Notes under the pieces: generated by a model | Told to the model about the DNA's origin: nothing | The model's input: only the letters and a program-made list of their open reading frames with translations | Databases searched by the model: none | Source: Paenibacillus albus | GTDB taxonomy: Bacteria; Bacillota; Bacilli; Paenibacillales; Paenibacillaceae | Length of the DNA stretch: 64,000 bases | Reading direction: 5' to 3' | NCBI RefSeq assembly: GCF_003952225.1 | Contig: NZ_CP034437.1 | Coordinates: forward strand, 399,001 to 463,000 | Part shown: in pieces, positions 8,591-16,307 of the stretch | How positions within the stretch are numbered: position 1 is the stretch's first letter | How the letters are laid out: every line of letters begins with the position of its first letter | Program-made: the position numbers and the translations under genes

Positions 8591-9325
8591 TTAGTTCTCT
8601 GCGCTTGTAAGCAGCGTGTTCGGATTAACCGCTTTGCCATCCTTGCGTACTTCAAAGTGCAAGTGAATGCCAAGGTCCTTCTCGAGCTCACTCCGTCCAG
8701 CCTTCGCGATTACGGAGCCCTGCTTCACTTCATCGCCGACCTTCACTTGCAGATCGCTCAAGCTGTGGTAGACAGTCACAATACCGTCCGCATGCTTGAT
8801 CTCTACGATGTTGCCATTCAGCGGATGCTTCTCAGCGACTACGACACGACCGCTAAGAGCCGCTTTAACGTCGAATGGCTGATCGTTCTTAGCAAGGTCA
8901 ATCCCCATATTCGCCACGAACGTGTTGCCCGATTGGATGACAGCTGCCACGCGCTCATCGCTCGATGCCTTCGCATCATAGTAACCAGCGACAATATCCA
9001 CTTGGCTGCGATCAGTTGGCCACTGCATCACTTCATTTGCGGAATCTTTCACCATAGGGTCATCTGCAGGCACTTGAACTTCGTCATTGCTTACCGCGTT
9101 CGTACCTTGTGCATCTTCTACAGTGGTGCTGGCTGGTTTGTTACTAGATTCTCCAGCTCCCCCATAGAGCCACATTAAGGTTACGATAATTGCTGCCGCG
9201 GCTAGAAATGCTGTAGGTGCTGCCCATTTTTTTGCTAGCAGCTTTCTCCAGGCAGACGGTTTAACAGTTTTGCCTCCCACTGAATTTTTGGGAGCCTCTT
9301 CATTGAACTTTGATTTATCACTCAT
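8591..9325 (-). CDS. spoIIQ: Stage II sporulation protein SpoIIQ (degenerate LytM/M23 domain)
   Basis: Forespore membrane protein of the SpoIIQ-SpoIIIA channel that links forespore and mother cell during engulfment. It has 244 residues: cytoplasmic head (1-33), one transmembrane helix (about 35-54), and a LytM/M23 domain (about 130-238). The zinc site is incomplete. Asp143 of the GID motif and the His221/His223 pair (HLHFEV) remain, but the first ligand position (usually HxGID) is Asn139, so endopeptidase activity is unlikely. Bacillus subtilis SpoIIQ also lacks that histidine. A sigma-F-type promoter precedes it. Neighbours spoIID and spoIIID support the call. Confidence 0.93.
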   Translation of the reverse strand: MSDKSKFNEEAPKNSVGGKTVKPSAWRKLLAKKWAAPTAFLAAAAIIVTLMWLYGGAGESSNKPASTTVEDAQGTNAVSNDEVQVPADDPMVKDSANEVMQWPTDRSQVDIVAGYYDAKASSDERVAAVIQSGNTFVANMGIDLAKNDQPFDVKAALSGRVVVAEKHPLNGNIVEIKHADGIVTVYHSLSDLQVKVGDEVKQGSVIAKAGRSELEKDLGIHLHFEVRKDGKAVNPNTLLTSAEN

Positions 9326-9346
9326 AGTTCGATCACCTCACTAGCC

Positions 9347-9374
9347 ATTGTTGCCACAACCTAGCAGTTTATAC
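9347..9374 (-). promoter_or_regulatory. Sigma-F-type (forespore) promoter of spoIIQ
   Basis: Minus strand: GTATA (9370-9374), 14-nt spacer, GGCAACAAT (9347-9355), which fits the sigma-F -10 pattern GGnnAnAnT at every fixed base. It lies 21 bases upstream of the spoIIQ start, as expected for a sigma-F gene; sigma-G can read similar sites. Confidence 0.72.
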
Positions 9375-9427
9375 GTGAGGGATTAACATTTTATGAGATT
9401 GTTAGAGTAGAGCTCCTAAAGCCCCTG

Positions 9428-10579
9428 CTATTCTAGTACACCGCTCGCCTCTTCCAGCTTCGTTCCCGTATAGTAGTGCGCAAGAATCTGAGCTGCCGTT
9501 TTCCCTTCCATCGCCATTCCGTTCGCCCCCCACTGGCTCATGCCGACGCCATGTCCATAGCCGAAAGTGGTAATCCGAATCTGGTCGCCTATAATGGCCC
9601 AATTGAATTGCGAGGATGCAAGTCCTAGCTTCTCTCGTATTTCTTTGCCGCTGAAGCTCTCTCGTCCGATTCTTATCGTCTTGATGCGATGCCCCTCCGT
9701 CGTATCCATAATGCGCATCTGGCGCACATTGTTTGCTTTCACACCGAGCTTACGGCTAAAATCATCAAGATCCATGGTCGTTGTTTCTTTATAGTTAGGG
9801 GAAATCGACTTGTCCCACGGACTAGCAACGCTTCTAAGGTAAGGCAGATCCAGACTCCAATAGTCAGACGCATTCTCCGTGTAGCCATTGCTAGTAGAGA
9901 AGAAAGACGCCTCGATTGGACCTCCTTGATAAGTAACAATCTGACCCTTGGTTTCCTCCACGGCCTCATTAAGCTTCTTCAAATTGGCTTCTTTCTCCTT
10001 CCCGCTCCAGCGTCCAATCAGCTCGCCTAACGGGATATACACCTGATTCTTAATCGTATCGTCAACGTCCGCTTCGTCTGACGGTCCACTTACTCCGCCT
10101 GCTAGCAGCCTTCTATAAATATACGTACGTGCGGCAATTGCCTGCGCTTTGAGCGCCTCCAGTTCAAAATCAATCGGCATCTCTCCGGCCAGCACACCGC
10201 GCACATAGAGCTCGATTGGCATTTTCTCGACCCGCTTGTCCTCTGAGACATAGACGTTCACCCAAAGCCGGTCATAGGTACTCAGTTTATTTTGCGCGTC
10301 TGTGCCGGTGCTTGATGCAGAAGCTTGTACCGATTTGGAGGGCTCCGTAGTTGAAGATACTTCTTTCTTAGCATCAGACGGTCTAGGTGGCGCGGACTCT
10401 GCTACTTGTGTCCCTATGAGCTGCTGCTCTCTTATCGCGGCTGATCGCAGCTCTGTTACATAGACAACTCCTCGAACTAGCACAACTAGCAAGAGACCCC
10501 ACATAAACCCGATGATCCAATTCCTCGTCCGAATCCTCCGGCCGCTTATGCCTCCTGCCTTCCACTTGATCTGCTTCAT
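9428..10579 (-). CDS. spoIID: Stage II sporulation protein D (lytic transglycosylase SpoIID)
   Basis: Mother-cell membrane enzyme that cleaves denuded glycan strands and drives engulfment with SpoIIM/SpoIIP. It has 383 residues: basic N-terminus, one transmembrane helix (about 22-42), a Ser/Thr-rich linker, then the SpoIID domain. The catalytic glutamate is Glu133 in VRGVLAGEMP. The conserved GYGHGVGMSQWGA segment near the C-terminus carries the zinc and substrate residues. It sits between murA and spoIIQ as in Bacillus subtilis and has a sigma-E-type promoter about 50 nt upstream. Confidence 0.95.
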   Translation of the reverse strand: MKQIKWKAGGISGRRIRTRNWIIGFMWGLLLVVLVRGVVYVTELRSAAIREQQLIGTQVAESAPPRPSDAKKEVSSTTEPSKSVQASASSTGTDAQNKLSTYDRLWVNVYVSEDKRVEKMPIELYVRGVLAGEMPIDFELEALKAQAIAARTYIYRRLLAGGVSGPSDEADVDDTIKNQVYIPLGELIGRWSGKEKEANLKKLNEAVEETKGQIVTYQGGPIEASFFSTSNGYTENASDYWSLDLPYLRSVASPWDKSISPNYKETTTMDLDDFSRKLGVKANNVRQMRIMDTTEGHRIKTIRIGRESFSGKEIREKLGLASSQFNWAIIGDQIRITTFGYGHGVGMSQWGANGMAMEGKTAAQILAHYYTGTKLEEASGVLE

Positions 10580-10627
10580 CTCCCGCTCCCTTCTACAAGC
10601 TGCTATTCTCTTAACTGCTCTTGGTAC

Positions 10628-10655
10628 AGTCTATGAAGTGGAAAAGTAGAATAGT
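10628..10655 (-). promoter_or_regulatory. Sigma-E-type promoter of spoIID
   Basis: Minus strand: ACTATT (10650-10655), 14-nt spacer, CATAGACT (10628-10635). The -10 differs from CATACACT by one base, and the spacer equals that of the spoIIID promoter in this window. The start would be near 10620, giving a leader of about 40 nt. Confidence 0.68.
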
Positions 10656-10737
10656 ACGGGAGAAGAGGTTGAACGCGAGTCAAAACGAAAAACTGGGAGA
10701 TTCCCGCTGCGCGTGCGGATCATTGTTCCGATCGCTG

Positions 10738-10798
10738 TTGTCCTCGTATATATATATATGATTATCTAAAAGCTTAAGCGGTTTATATACGAGGACAA
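10738..10798. repeat. 15-bp perfect inverted repeat
   Basis: TTGTCCTCGTATATA (10738-10752) is exactly complementary to 10784-10798, with 31 AT-rich bases between. No T-run follows in either direction, so it does not look like an ordinary terminator. It could be a protein-binding cruciform or an RNA hairpin in read-through from murA toward spoIID; nothing in the sequence decides. Confidence 0.6.
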
Positions 10799-10891
10799 AG
10801 GCGACCACTACCGTTTCTCCACAACGATTCCGCCCGCTCCGCTCGCTCCCAGTTCGTTGAACTGCGTTCAACCTAAAGGAGAGGGGCAAAG

Positions 10892-10925
10892 AGCCTCATC
10901 ACTGTTTATTCGTGATGAGGCTTTT
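10892..10925. terminator. Terminator-like hairpin, orientation uncertain
   Basis: Perfect 11-bp stem (10892-10902 with 10912-10922), 9-nt loop, with TTT on the plus-strand side and CTTTG on the minus side. It may be a second terminator behind murA, which already has its own at 11011-11045. No plus-strand gene lies upstream. Confidence 0.6.
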
Positions 10926-11010
10926 GAAGACCCTTTTGAAATTTTGCGGTTACCTGAGCGGTTATTTTTAAATGCTCAATTCGATACCAATGTCACCGAA
11001 TCCCAATAGC

Positions 11011-11045
11011 AAAAACCCCATCTCCGTCGATCGGAGATGGGGTTT
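11011..11045 (-). terminator. Terminator of murA
   Basis: Minus-strand 14-bp stem (11032-11045 with 11013-11026) around the 5-nt loop, ending in a run of five T (11011-11015), 18 nt below the murA stop codon. Confidence 0.92.
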
Positions 11046-11062
11046 GGGATGACCCTATAGGT

Positions 11063-12475
11063 TTAAGCCCAAGTAGGCTGTGCTTTCAAACGTGGTACTT
11101 CTTTCTCACGCTTTGCCGCTGGCTCTGGAGACATTGCCGCTAAAACAACCGGCTCCGCTTCCTCAAGCGCTGCTGCGACCCCTTCAAGCACCTTGTAGAT
11201 CGGTGCAGGAGCTGGCGTGTCGTCTACACGGCTAATATCAGCGCCTAGCGCTGCAAGTTTGCCTGTAATATCGACATAACCGCGGTCCACGTGGTGAAGT
11301 CCTGTAAGCTCAGTCTCGCCGTCTGCCATGAGTCCTGCACACAGCAGCGCCGCGCCTGCGCGAAGATCTGTCGCCGTTACTTTCGCACCGGTTAAAGCTG
11401 TGCTTCCGCTAACGATTGCAGTGCGACCCTCGATCTTGATCTGAGCGCTCATTTTTTGGAATTCCTCAACATGCATGAAACGGTTCTCGAACACCGTCTC
11501 CGTCACAAGGCTGGTGCCTTCAGCTACCAATAGAAGCGCCATCATCTGTGATTGCATATCTGTCGGGAATCCTGGGTATGGTAACGTCTTGACATCAACC
11601 GACTTCAGCTTCTTCGGCGCCGTAACGCGAAGGCCGTTGTCCGTCTCTTCAATGACGACACCCATCTCTTCCAGCTTGGAGATAACCGGCGTCAAGTGAT
11701 CGCAGATTGCGCCTTCAACATGTACATCGCCGCCTGTAATAGCTGCCGCGATCATAAACGTACCTGCTTCAACACGGTCTGGAATAACGGTGTGACGAGC
11801 GCCTTTGAGCATCTCTACGCCTTCAATACGAATAATGCCTGTGCCGGCGCCGCGAACCTTCGCGCCCATAGCGTTTAAGTAATTGGCTAAATCAACAATC
11901 TCCGGCTCTTTCGCCGCATTCTCAATTGTCGTCGTTCCTTGAGCAAGTGAAGCTGCCATCATGATGTTCTCTGTCGCGCCAACGCTGGCATAATCAAGAT
12001 AGATCTTCGCGCCTCTCAGCTTGCCTGTAGAACGAGCCTCAATAAAGCCTTGACCGAGTACGATCTCCGCACCCATCGCTTCAAAGCCCTTCAAGTGCTG
12101 GTCGATCGGACGAGTTCCGATTGCGCATCCGCCTGGAAGAGAAATCCTTACGCAGCCGAGACGAGCAAGCAATGGTCCCATAACGAGAAACGATGCGCGC
12201 ATTTTGCGTACCCACTCGTATGGGGCTTCGTACGAAGTCAATTCCTCCGCCGAAATACGCATAATTTCATTGTCATATGTCAGCTTACCGCCGAGTGCGG
12301 TAAGCACTTGTTGAATTGTAATAACATCGTCAAGAAAAGGCACATCTTGAATGATACTTTCACCTTCACTAGCTAATAACGTGGCAGCGAGAATCGGTAA
12401 TACGGCATTCTTAGCTCCGCTTACGCGAACATTTCCGGTTAGTCGCTGGCCGCCGCGGACGATTATTTTGCTCAT
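11063..12475 (-). CDS. murA: UDP-N-acetylglucosamine 1-carboxyvinyltransferase MurA
   Basis: Transfers enolpyruvate from phosphoenolpyruvate to UDP-GlcNAc, the first committed step of peptidoglycan precursor synthesis, in the cytosol. Lys22 (GAKNAVLP) and the fosfomycin-sensitive cysteine Cys117 ([12 protein letters not shown]) are in place. The ATG at 12475 with GGAGG 10 nt upstream is chosen; an open extension to 12613 does not resemble MurA. Position next to spoIID and ywzB equals Bacillus murAA. The 470 residues exceed the usual 420-436: the last 40-50 form an Ala/Pro/Glu-rich tail ending RLKAQPTWA beyond the folded domain. Confidence 0.95.
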   Translation of the reverse strand: MSKIIVRGGQRLTGNVRVSGAKNAVLPILAATLLASEGESIIQDVPFLDDVITIQQVLTALGGKLTYDNEIMRISAEELTSYEAPYEWVRKMRASFLVMGPLLARLGCVRISLPGGCAIGTRPIDQHLKGFEAMGAEIVLGQGFIEARSTGKLRGAKIYLDYASVGATENIMMAASLAQGTTTIENAAKEPEIVDLANYLNAMGAKVRGAGTGIIRIEGVEMLKGARHTVIPDRVEAGTFMIAAAITGGDVHVEGAICDHLTPVISKLEEMGVVIEETDNGLRVTAPKKLKSVDVKTLPYPGFPTDMQSQMMALLLVAEGTSLVTETVFENRFMHVEEFQKMSAQIKIEGRTAIVSGSTALTGAKVTATDLRAGAALLCAGLMADGETELTGLHHVDRGYVDITGKLAALGADISRVDDTPAPAPIYKVLEGVAAALEEAEPVVLAAMSPEPAAKREKEVPRLKAQPTWA

Positions 12476-12703
12476 CCTGGGTTTCCCTCCGCGTGCAGTA
12501 GATTCTTTTTCTTCCTTAGCGGGCAATTTATGGCACACCTGGCCCTCACCCAAACTACATCTTACCACCTGCTTACACGAATCGACAAGCGTTATTTTCT
12601 GCCTGTCGAACACGGTAATATAAGCGGTTTTTTATAGGATTCGTAGCGAGTTCCAGTTTTAATACTGTCATATAATACCCATTGTTGACATGTTTCCACC
12701 TTG

Positions 12704-12952
12704 TTATTCGACAATGCCCTTCAGCTGGCCCGACCAGCCCCAATAATCGAGAATGAAACCGGCAAAAGCATGACCGATTACGATCGCGAGCATAATTTGC
12801 AGCACACGTGCCTGCGTGCTCCGCGGACGCTTCAGAATGGCATCCAGCTTCAGCTCCTGAATGACAATCCAAGCGAGCGCGATGCTAAACAGCTCGACAA
12901 GGATGGAGATCATCGCATGAATACCGGCATTTGCGGCGAGTTGGTCCATCAT
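12704..12952 (-). CDS. ywzB: DUF1146 membrane protein YwzB
   Basis: Small protein of 82 residues with two transmembrane helices (about 10-32 and 48-70) and the conserved family ending FILDYWGWSGQL. DUF1146/YwzB genes lie next to atp, murA and spoIID genes in many Bacillales, in agreement with murA immediately downstream. The start follows AGGGAG and lies 18 bp below the stop of the subtilisin gene, so the two may share a transcript. Function is unknown. Confidence 0.85.
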   Translation of the reverse strand: MMDQLAANAGIHAMISILVELFSIALAWIVIQELKLDAILKRPRSTQARVLQIMLAIVIGHAFAGFILDYWGWSGQLKGIVE

Positions 12953-12970
12953 GGCAGTAAACTCCCTAAC

Positions 12971-15900
12971 TTAAGATTTGGTGAAATGCATCGTTCTAAG
13001 CAGCACTGCCGCGAATTCCGCACGGGTCGCCGATGCTTCCGGCTTGAATCCGCCGTTCTCATATCCGCCAAGCAGATCCTTCTGCTTCATGGTCTGAATA
13101 GCCGGAGCTGACCAGCGGTCGGCAGCAACGTCTATGAACGGCGCATGCACCGGACGAACACTGCCAAGTCCAAAGGTACGCAGCAGCATAACCGCCATTT
13201 CTTCACGGTCAATCGACTGATTCGGGCCAAAGAACCCGCCAGGATACCCGCCGATCCAGCCTGAGGCTGCAGCGCTGTTAATCGGTCCGTACGCCCAGTG
13301 CGAGCGCGGCACATCAATAAATCCGACGACAGTCGAAGCGGCCTTCGGCTTCACTGCACGAACAAGCATGGACACCGCTTCTGCGCGCGTAATGCTTCGG
13401 TCCGGATAGAACCGATAGCTTCCGCTTCCAGCTACAACGCCTAGATCGCTAAGTGCTTCAATGGCATCACCCGCCCAATGATCTTCAATATCGCGGAAGC
13501 CGGCCACAAGCTGATCGGTCTGGACTTTCAGCTTGTAGTACTGCCTGTCGAAGCTCGCGCTCGCCGTCACTTTAATATAGTACACGCCCGCGCCAAGCTT
13601 CAATTCTTTCGTTAACCCCGTCTCATTCGGAGCCGATTGCTGCTGAGCCAGCAGCTTCTGTGTCTTATCATACAATTCGGCCTTCATCCGAATACCGCTT
13701 GGTATGCCGCTAAGCTGTACGGTTGTCATACTCGTACTTGCGAGCCGCAGCTGATACCAATCGACATCGTTTGCCGTTCCGATTACGCCCCAATAGCTCG
13801 AGCCCGGAGACACGCCTGTTGCTTCATAGATTTTGTTATTCGGTTCATTCGGATCCGTCAGCTTAGAGATCACCTCAAGCTTCAGATGATACTCTGCTAT
13901 TGCCATGCTGGCTTGTGCCGACATGCTGTTGCGGACCCGTATGTAATATTGGCCGGGAGTGACGTTGAACGAGCGCGTCGTTTCGGTCTCACCGTCCCCT
14001 TTCTCATCCGTTTCCTGCATCGCTTCGCCTTGACGTTGAAAGCCAACCGAGGGATCAATCCGCGCAGAGTCCACCGACATCGTCAGCTTCACAGTGCCCC
14101 CGGTATCGAAATGAATGGCATACCAATCCAAATCGCCCGTCTGATGAAAATTACCCGTAATCTGCTGCGAACGTGGCGATAAGGTAAACGCTTGGTACTG
14201 TTTATCATTGACTTCGTACGCATCCGGCGCGATCTCGAACGTGGAGGTAAGCAAGTACGGCAGATGCTGGCTAAGCGTCTTATCGAAGAGATGAAGTTCA
14301 AAATAGTTTCTACCCTTCTTAACGTTCCATTGCATCGTTTGGTTGCCGAGTTTTGCATCTTTTATACGTTGTGACGAAGTGTCGCCATCGTGCATCATTT
14401 GAACGGTTGGCATCTCATCGCCTACTCCAATTAGCCCTTGGAGCTGGATACTGATTACGCCGTCATATGGCGCATCAATGCTATACCAATCTTTATCGGC
14501 GCCGCCAGCAAGCTCGGCTGCGATCTTCTTCCCGAGCAAGAATACGGGCGCCGCATTCTTGCTGTTGTTCGGCTCGTAGCTATCCGGCTTCAATGCCGTC
14601 GTTACCGCATTATCCACCTGCAGCAGACCATAGCCGCTTGCCGTATCAAAGCCGGGATTGCCGATATCCAGCGCCGTCTGGCGAAGAAGTGCTCGAACCT
14701 GGTACGGCTTGTAATCAGGGTGAACCGCCCACACCAGCGCAGCCGCAGCCGCCACTTGCGGGGCAGCCATCGAGGTGCCTTCTTCTGCCTTATAGCCGCC
14801 TCCAATCGCTGTCGTATAGACATGCCATGGGGCTGCAAGATCGATCTCCGGTCCCGTATTTGACCGCGGCTCCGGATTGCCGTCAGGGTCAGCCCCCGCT
14901 ACGGCAACAACGGTCGGATAGGCTGCCGGGAACTTTACGTCTGCCCGGCTTCCGAGCGTCACCCCGTCATTACCGCTTGCTGCGACGAGCAGCGCCCCCT
15001 TCGACTCCGCATAATCCGCAATATCCTTTAAGTAGAGCGAATAACGATACAGCCCTACCGAGAGCACCACGATCCGTGCTCCATGATCTACTGCATATAC
15101 GATCGCTTTGCCAAGCCGCTCTTCGTCGCCGTAACCGTCAGCGTCAAGCGCCTTAATCGGCATGATGCGCGCATGCCATAAGATGCCGGCCACACCGAGC
15201 CGGTTGTTGCCCTCCCCGGCCACCACGCCGGCTACGGACGTACCATGCCCGTTATCGTCCTCCGGCGGCTTGCCCGGCGAGACGAGGTTCGTGCCCGGAA
15301 CCAAGTTATCCTTCAAATCCGGGTGGTCGAGATCAACGCCGGTATCAATGACGGCAATCGTAAGCGCCGTCTGATCATGCACGGTGTTCCACGCCTTCTT
15401 GGCCTCGATCTGATCGAGATGATGCTGAAGCGGCAGCTTCGGATCATTCGTTGCTGGCGAGGGTGAAGCGAGCAGCTCGACTGGGCTGAGCGGCTCGACA
15501 TATTCGATCTCCGGCGTCTGCTGCAGCCGGAGAAGCCACGCGGACGTGTCCGCCCCCGTTCCCTCGGGGCGTACAACGTCCACAGCGCCCGCCGCCGCCG
15601 GCTGTGCTAGGCGGCGGAGCACGCGCGTCCCCGGCAGCGGCTTCGCTTGCGCCGGGTCGCGCCACTTGACGAGCCAGCTTTGCGAAGCAGCTGGCTCAAC
15701 GCCCGCGGGAGCGGCGCTAGCGGGGGCGGGATGGCCAACCTCCCCCGCTAGCGCGCTCCAGAGCAGCAGCGCTGCGAGCGAAGCGTGCAGCGCGAGGCGC
15801 GCGAAGCCGCGTCTGCGCAGCGGCGGCTGCGGAAGCGCTGCTGCCGGCGAAGCCTCGGAGCGAGCAGCGCGCGCAGCAAAGGAAGCCTGGGCATTACGGC

Positions 15901-15979
15901 CCGGCTTTGTCTCGAGCTCTGACATCTGCATCGACGGTATGGAATTCGCAATCGCGGAACGCTTTTCGTTCATCTTCAT
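12971..15979 (-). CDS. Secreted S8 subtilisin-like protease with C-terminal SLH domains
   Basis: Extracellular serine protease of 1002 residues that should bind the cell wall through three SLH modules. The N-terminus is long, Ala/Arg-rich and GC-rich, with a hydrophobic signal segment at about 58-78. The S8 domain (about 200-455) shows the complete triad Asp212 (IAVIDTGVDLDHP), His245 (DDNGHGTSVAG) and Ser403 (EEGTSMAAPQVA). Then come three beta-sandwich repeats resembling pre-peptidase C-terminal domains (each with DWY.I or DWYQLR). The SLH repeats cover about 830-1002; the last two contain TRAE- or DREE-type motifs. It separates nuoN from ywzB. The natural substrate is unknown. Confidence 0.92.
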   Translation of the reverse strand: MKMNEKRSAIANSIPSMQMSELETKPGRNAQASFAARAARSEASPAAALPQPPLRRRGFARLALHASLAALLLWSALAGEVGHPAPASAAPAGVEPAASQSWLVKWRDPAQAKPLPGTRVLRRLAQPAAAGAVDVVRPEGTGADTSAWLLRLQQTPEIEYVEPLSPVELLASPSPATNDPKLPLQHHLDQIEAKKAWNTVHDQTALTIAVIDTGVDLDHPDLKDNLVPGTNLVSPGKPPEDDNGHGTSVAGVVAGEGNNRLGVAGILWHARIMPIKALDADGYGDEERLGKAIVYAVDHGARIVVLSVGLYRYSLYLKDIADYAESKGALLVAASGNDGVTLGSRADVKFPAAYPTVVAVAGADPDGNPEPRSNTGPEIDLAAPWHVYTTAIGGGYKAEEGTSMAAPQVAAAAALVWAVHPDYKPYQVRALLRQTALDIGNPGFDTASGYGLLQVDNAVTTALKPDSYEPNNSKNAAPVFLLGKKIAAELAGGADKDWYSIDAPYDGVISIQLQGLIGVGDEMPTVQMMHDGDTSSQRIKDAKLGNQTMQWNVKKGRNYFELHLFDKTLSQHLPYLLTSTFEIAPDAYEVNDKQYQAFTLSPRSQQITGNFHQTGDLDWYAIHFDTGGTVKLTMSVDSARIDPSVGFQRQGEAMQETDEKGDGETETTRSFNVTPGQYYIRVRNSMSAQASMAIAEYHLKLEVISKLTDPNEPNNKIYEATGVSPGSSYWGVIGTANDVDWYQLRLASTSMTTVQLSGIPSGIRMKAELYDKTQKLLAQQQSAPNETGLTKELKLGAGVYYIKVTASASFDRQYYKLKVQTDQLVAGFRDIEDHWAGDAIEALSDLGVVAGSGSYRFYPDRSITRAEAVSMLVRAVKPKAASTVVGFIDVPRSHWAYGPINSAAASGWIGGYPGGFFGPNQSIDREEMAVMLLRTFGLGSVRPVHAPFIDVAADRWSAPAIQTMKQKDLLGGYENGGFKPEASATRAEFAAVLLRTMHFTKS

Positions 15980-16307
15980 AGTCTGCCTTTAACCTGCAAA
16001 TTGATATCTGAAACTTGTTCGCTGCCTGGTGTCGTTTTCCTTTTAGAAAATTGTAGAAATATGAATTAAAAGGTCAGTGGTCCTACCTCAGCAACACGGG
16101 TATTCATTATTTATGCGCCGAATTGCCTTTATACGTCTAAAGATTCCGTGAAATTTGCCTCACTCTAGTAGGTCTATATACCTTTGATAGGTTTTCGCCG
16201 AATCTACCTGTAGACCTGCGAGAGACGCAAAAAAACCTCCAATTCTACCAGAGTTGCATAGAATCGGAGGTGTATTTAGTAGTACTTCATAAGTTTGTCG
16301 AATGACG
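15980..16307. other. Gene-free gap between nuoN and the SLH protease
   Basis: A 328-base, AT-rich interval. It contains the nuoN terminator (16228-16271) and, on the protease side, an imperfect inverted repeat with 7-bp core arms (AGGTCTA at 16170-16176, TAGACCT at 16211-16217). The protease promoter must lie here, but no convincing -35/-10 pair was recognised. No gene is seen. Confidence 0.6.
16228..16271 (-). terminator. Terminator of the nuo operon
   Basis: Minus-strand 13-bp stem (16259-16271 with 16235-16247, one wobble pair), 11-nt loop, then seven T (16228-16234), 36 nt below the nuoN stop codon. Confidence 0.93.

Larger units (their letters stand above)
10580..11062. other. Gene-free gap between murA and spoIID
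   Basis: A 483-base interval. From left it holds the spoIID leader and sigma-E promoter (10628-10655), a 15-bp perfect inverted repeat (10738-10752 with 10784-10798), a bidirectional terminator-like hairpin (10892-10922) and the murA terminator (11011-11045). A 69-codon minus frame at 10680-10889 overlaps the inverted repeat, lacks a clear ribosome site and shows no family resemblance; I do not call it a gene. Confidence 0.7.

Noticed and set aside
10680-10889. Possible 69-codon gene between murA and spoIID
   Set aside because: Spans a perfect inverted repeat, lacks a clear ribosome site and resembles no family.
12476-12613. N-terminal extension of MurA
   Set aside because: The added residues do not belong to MurA and the internal ATG at 12475 has a strong ribosome site and starts the conserved MSKIIVRGG segment.
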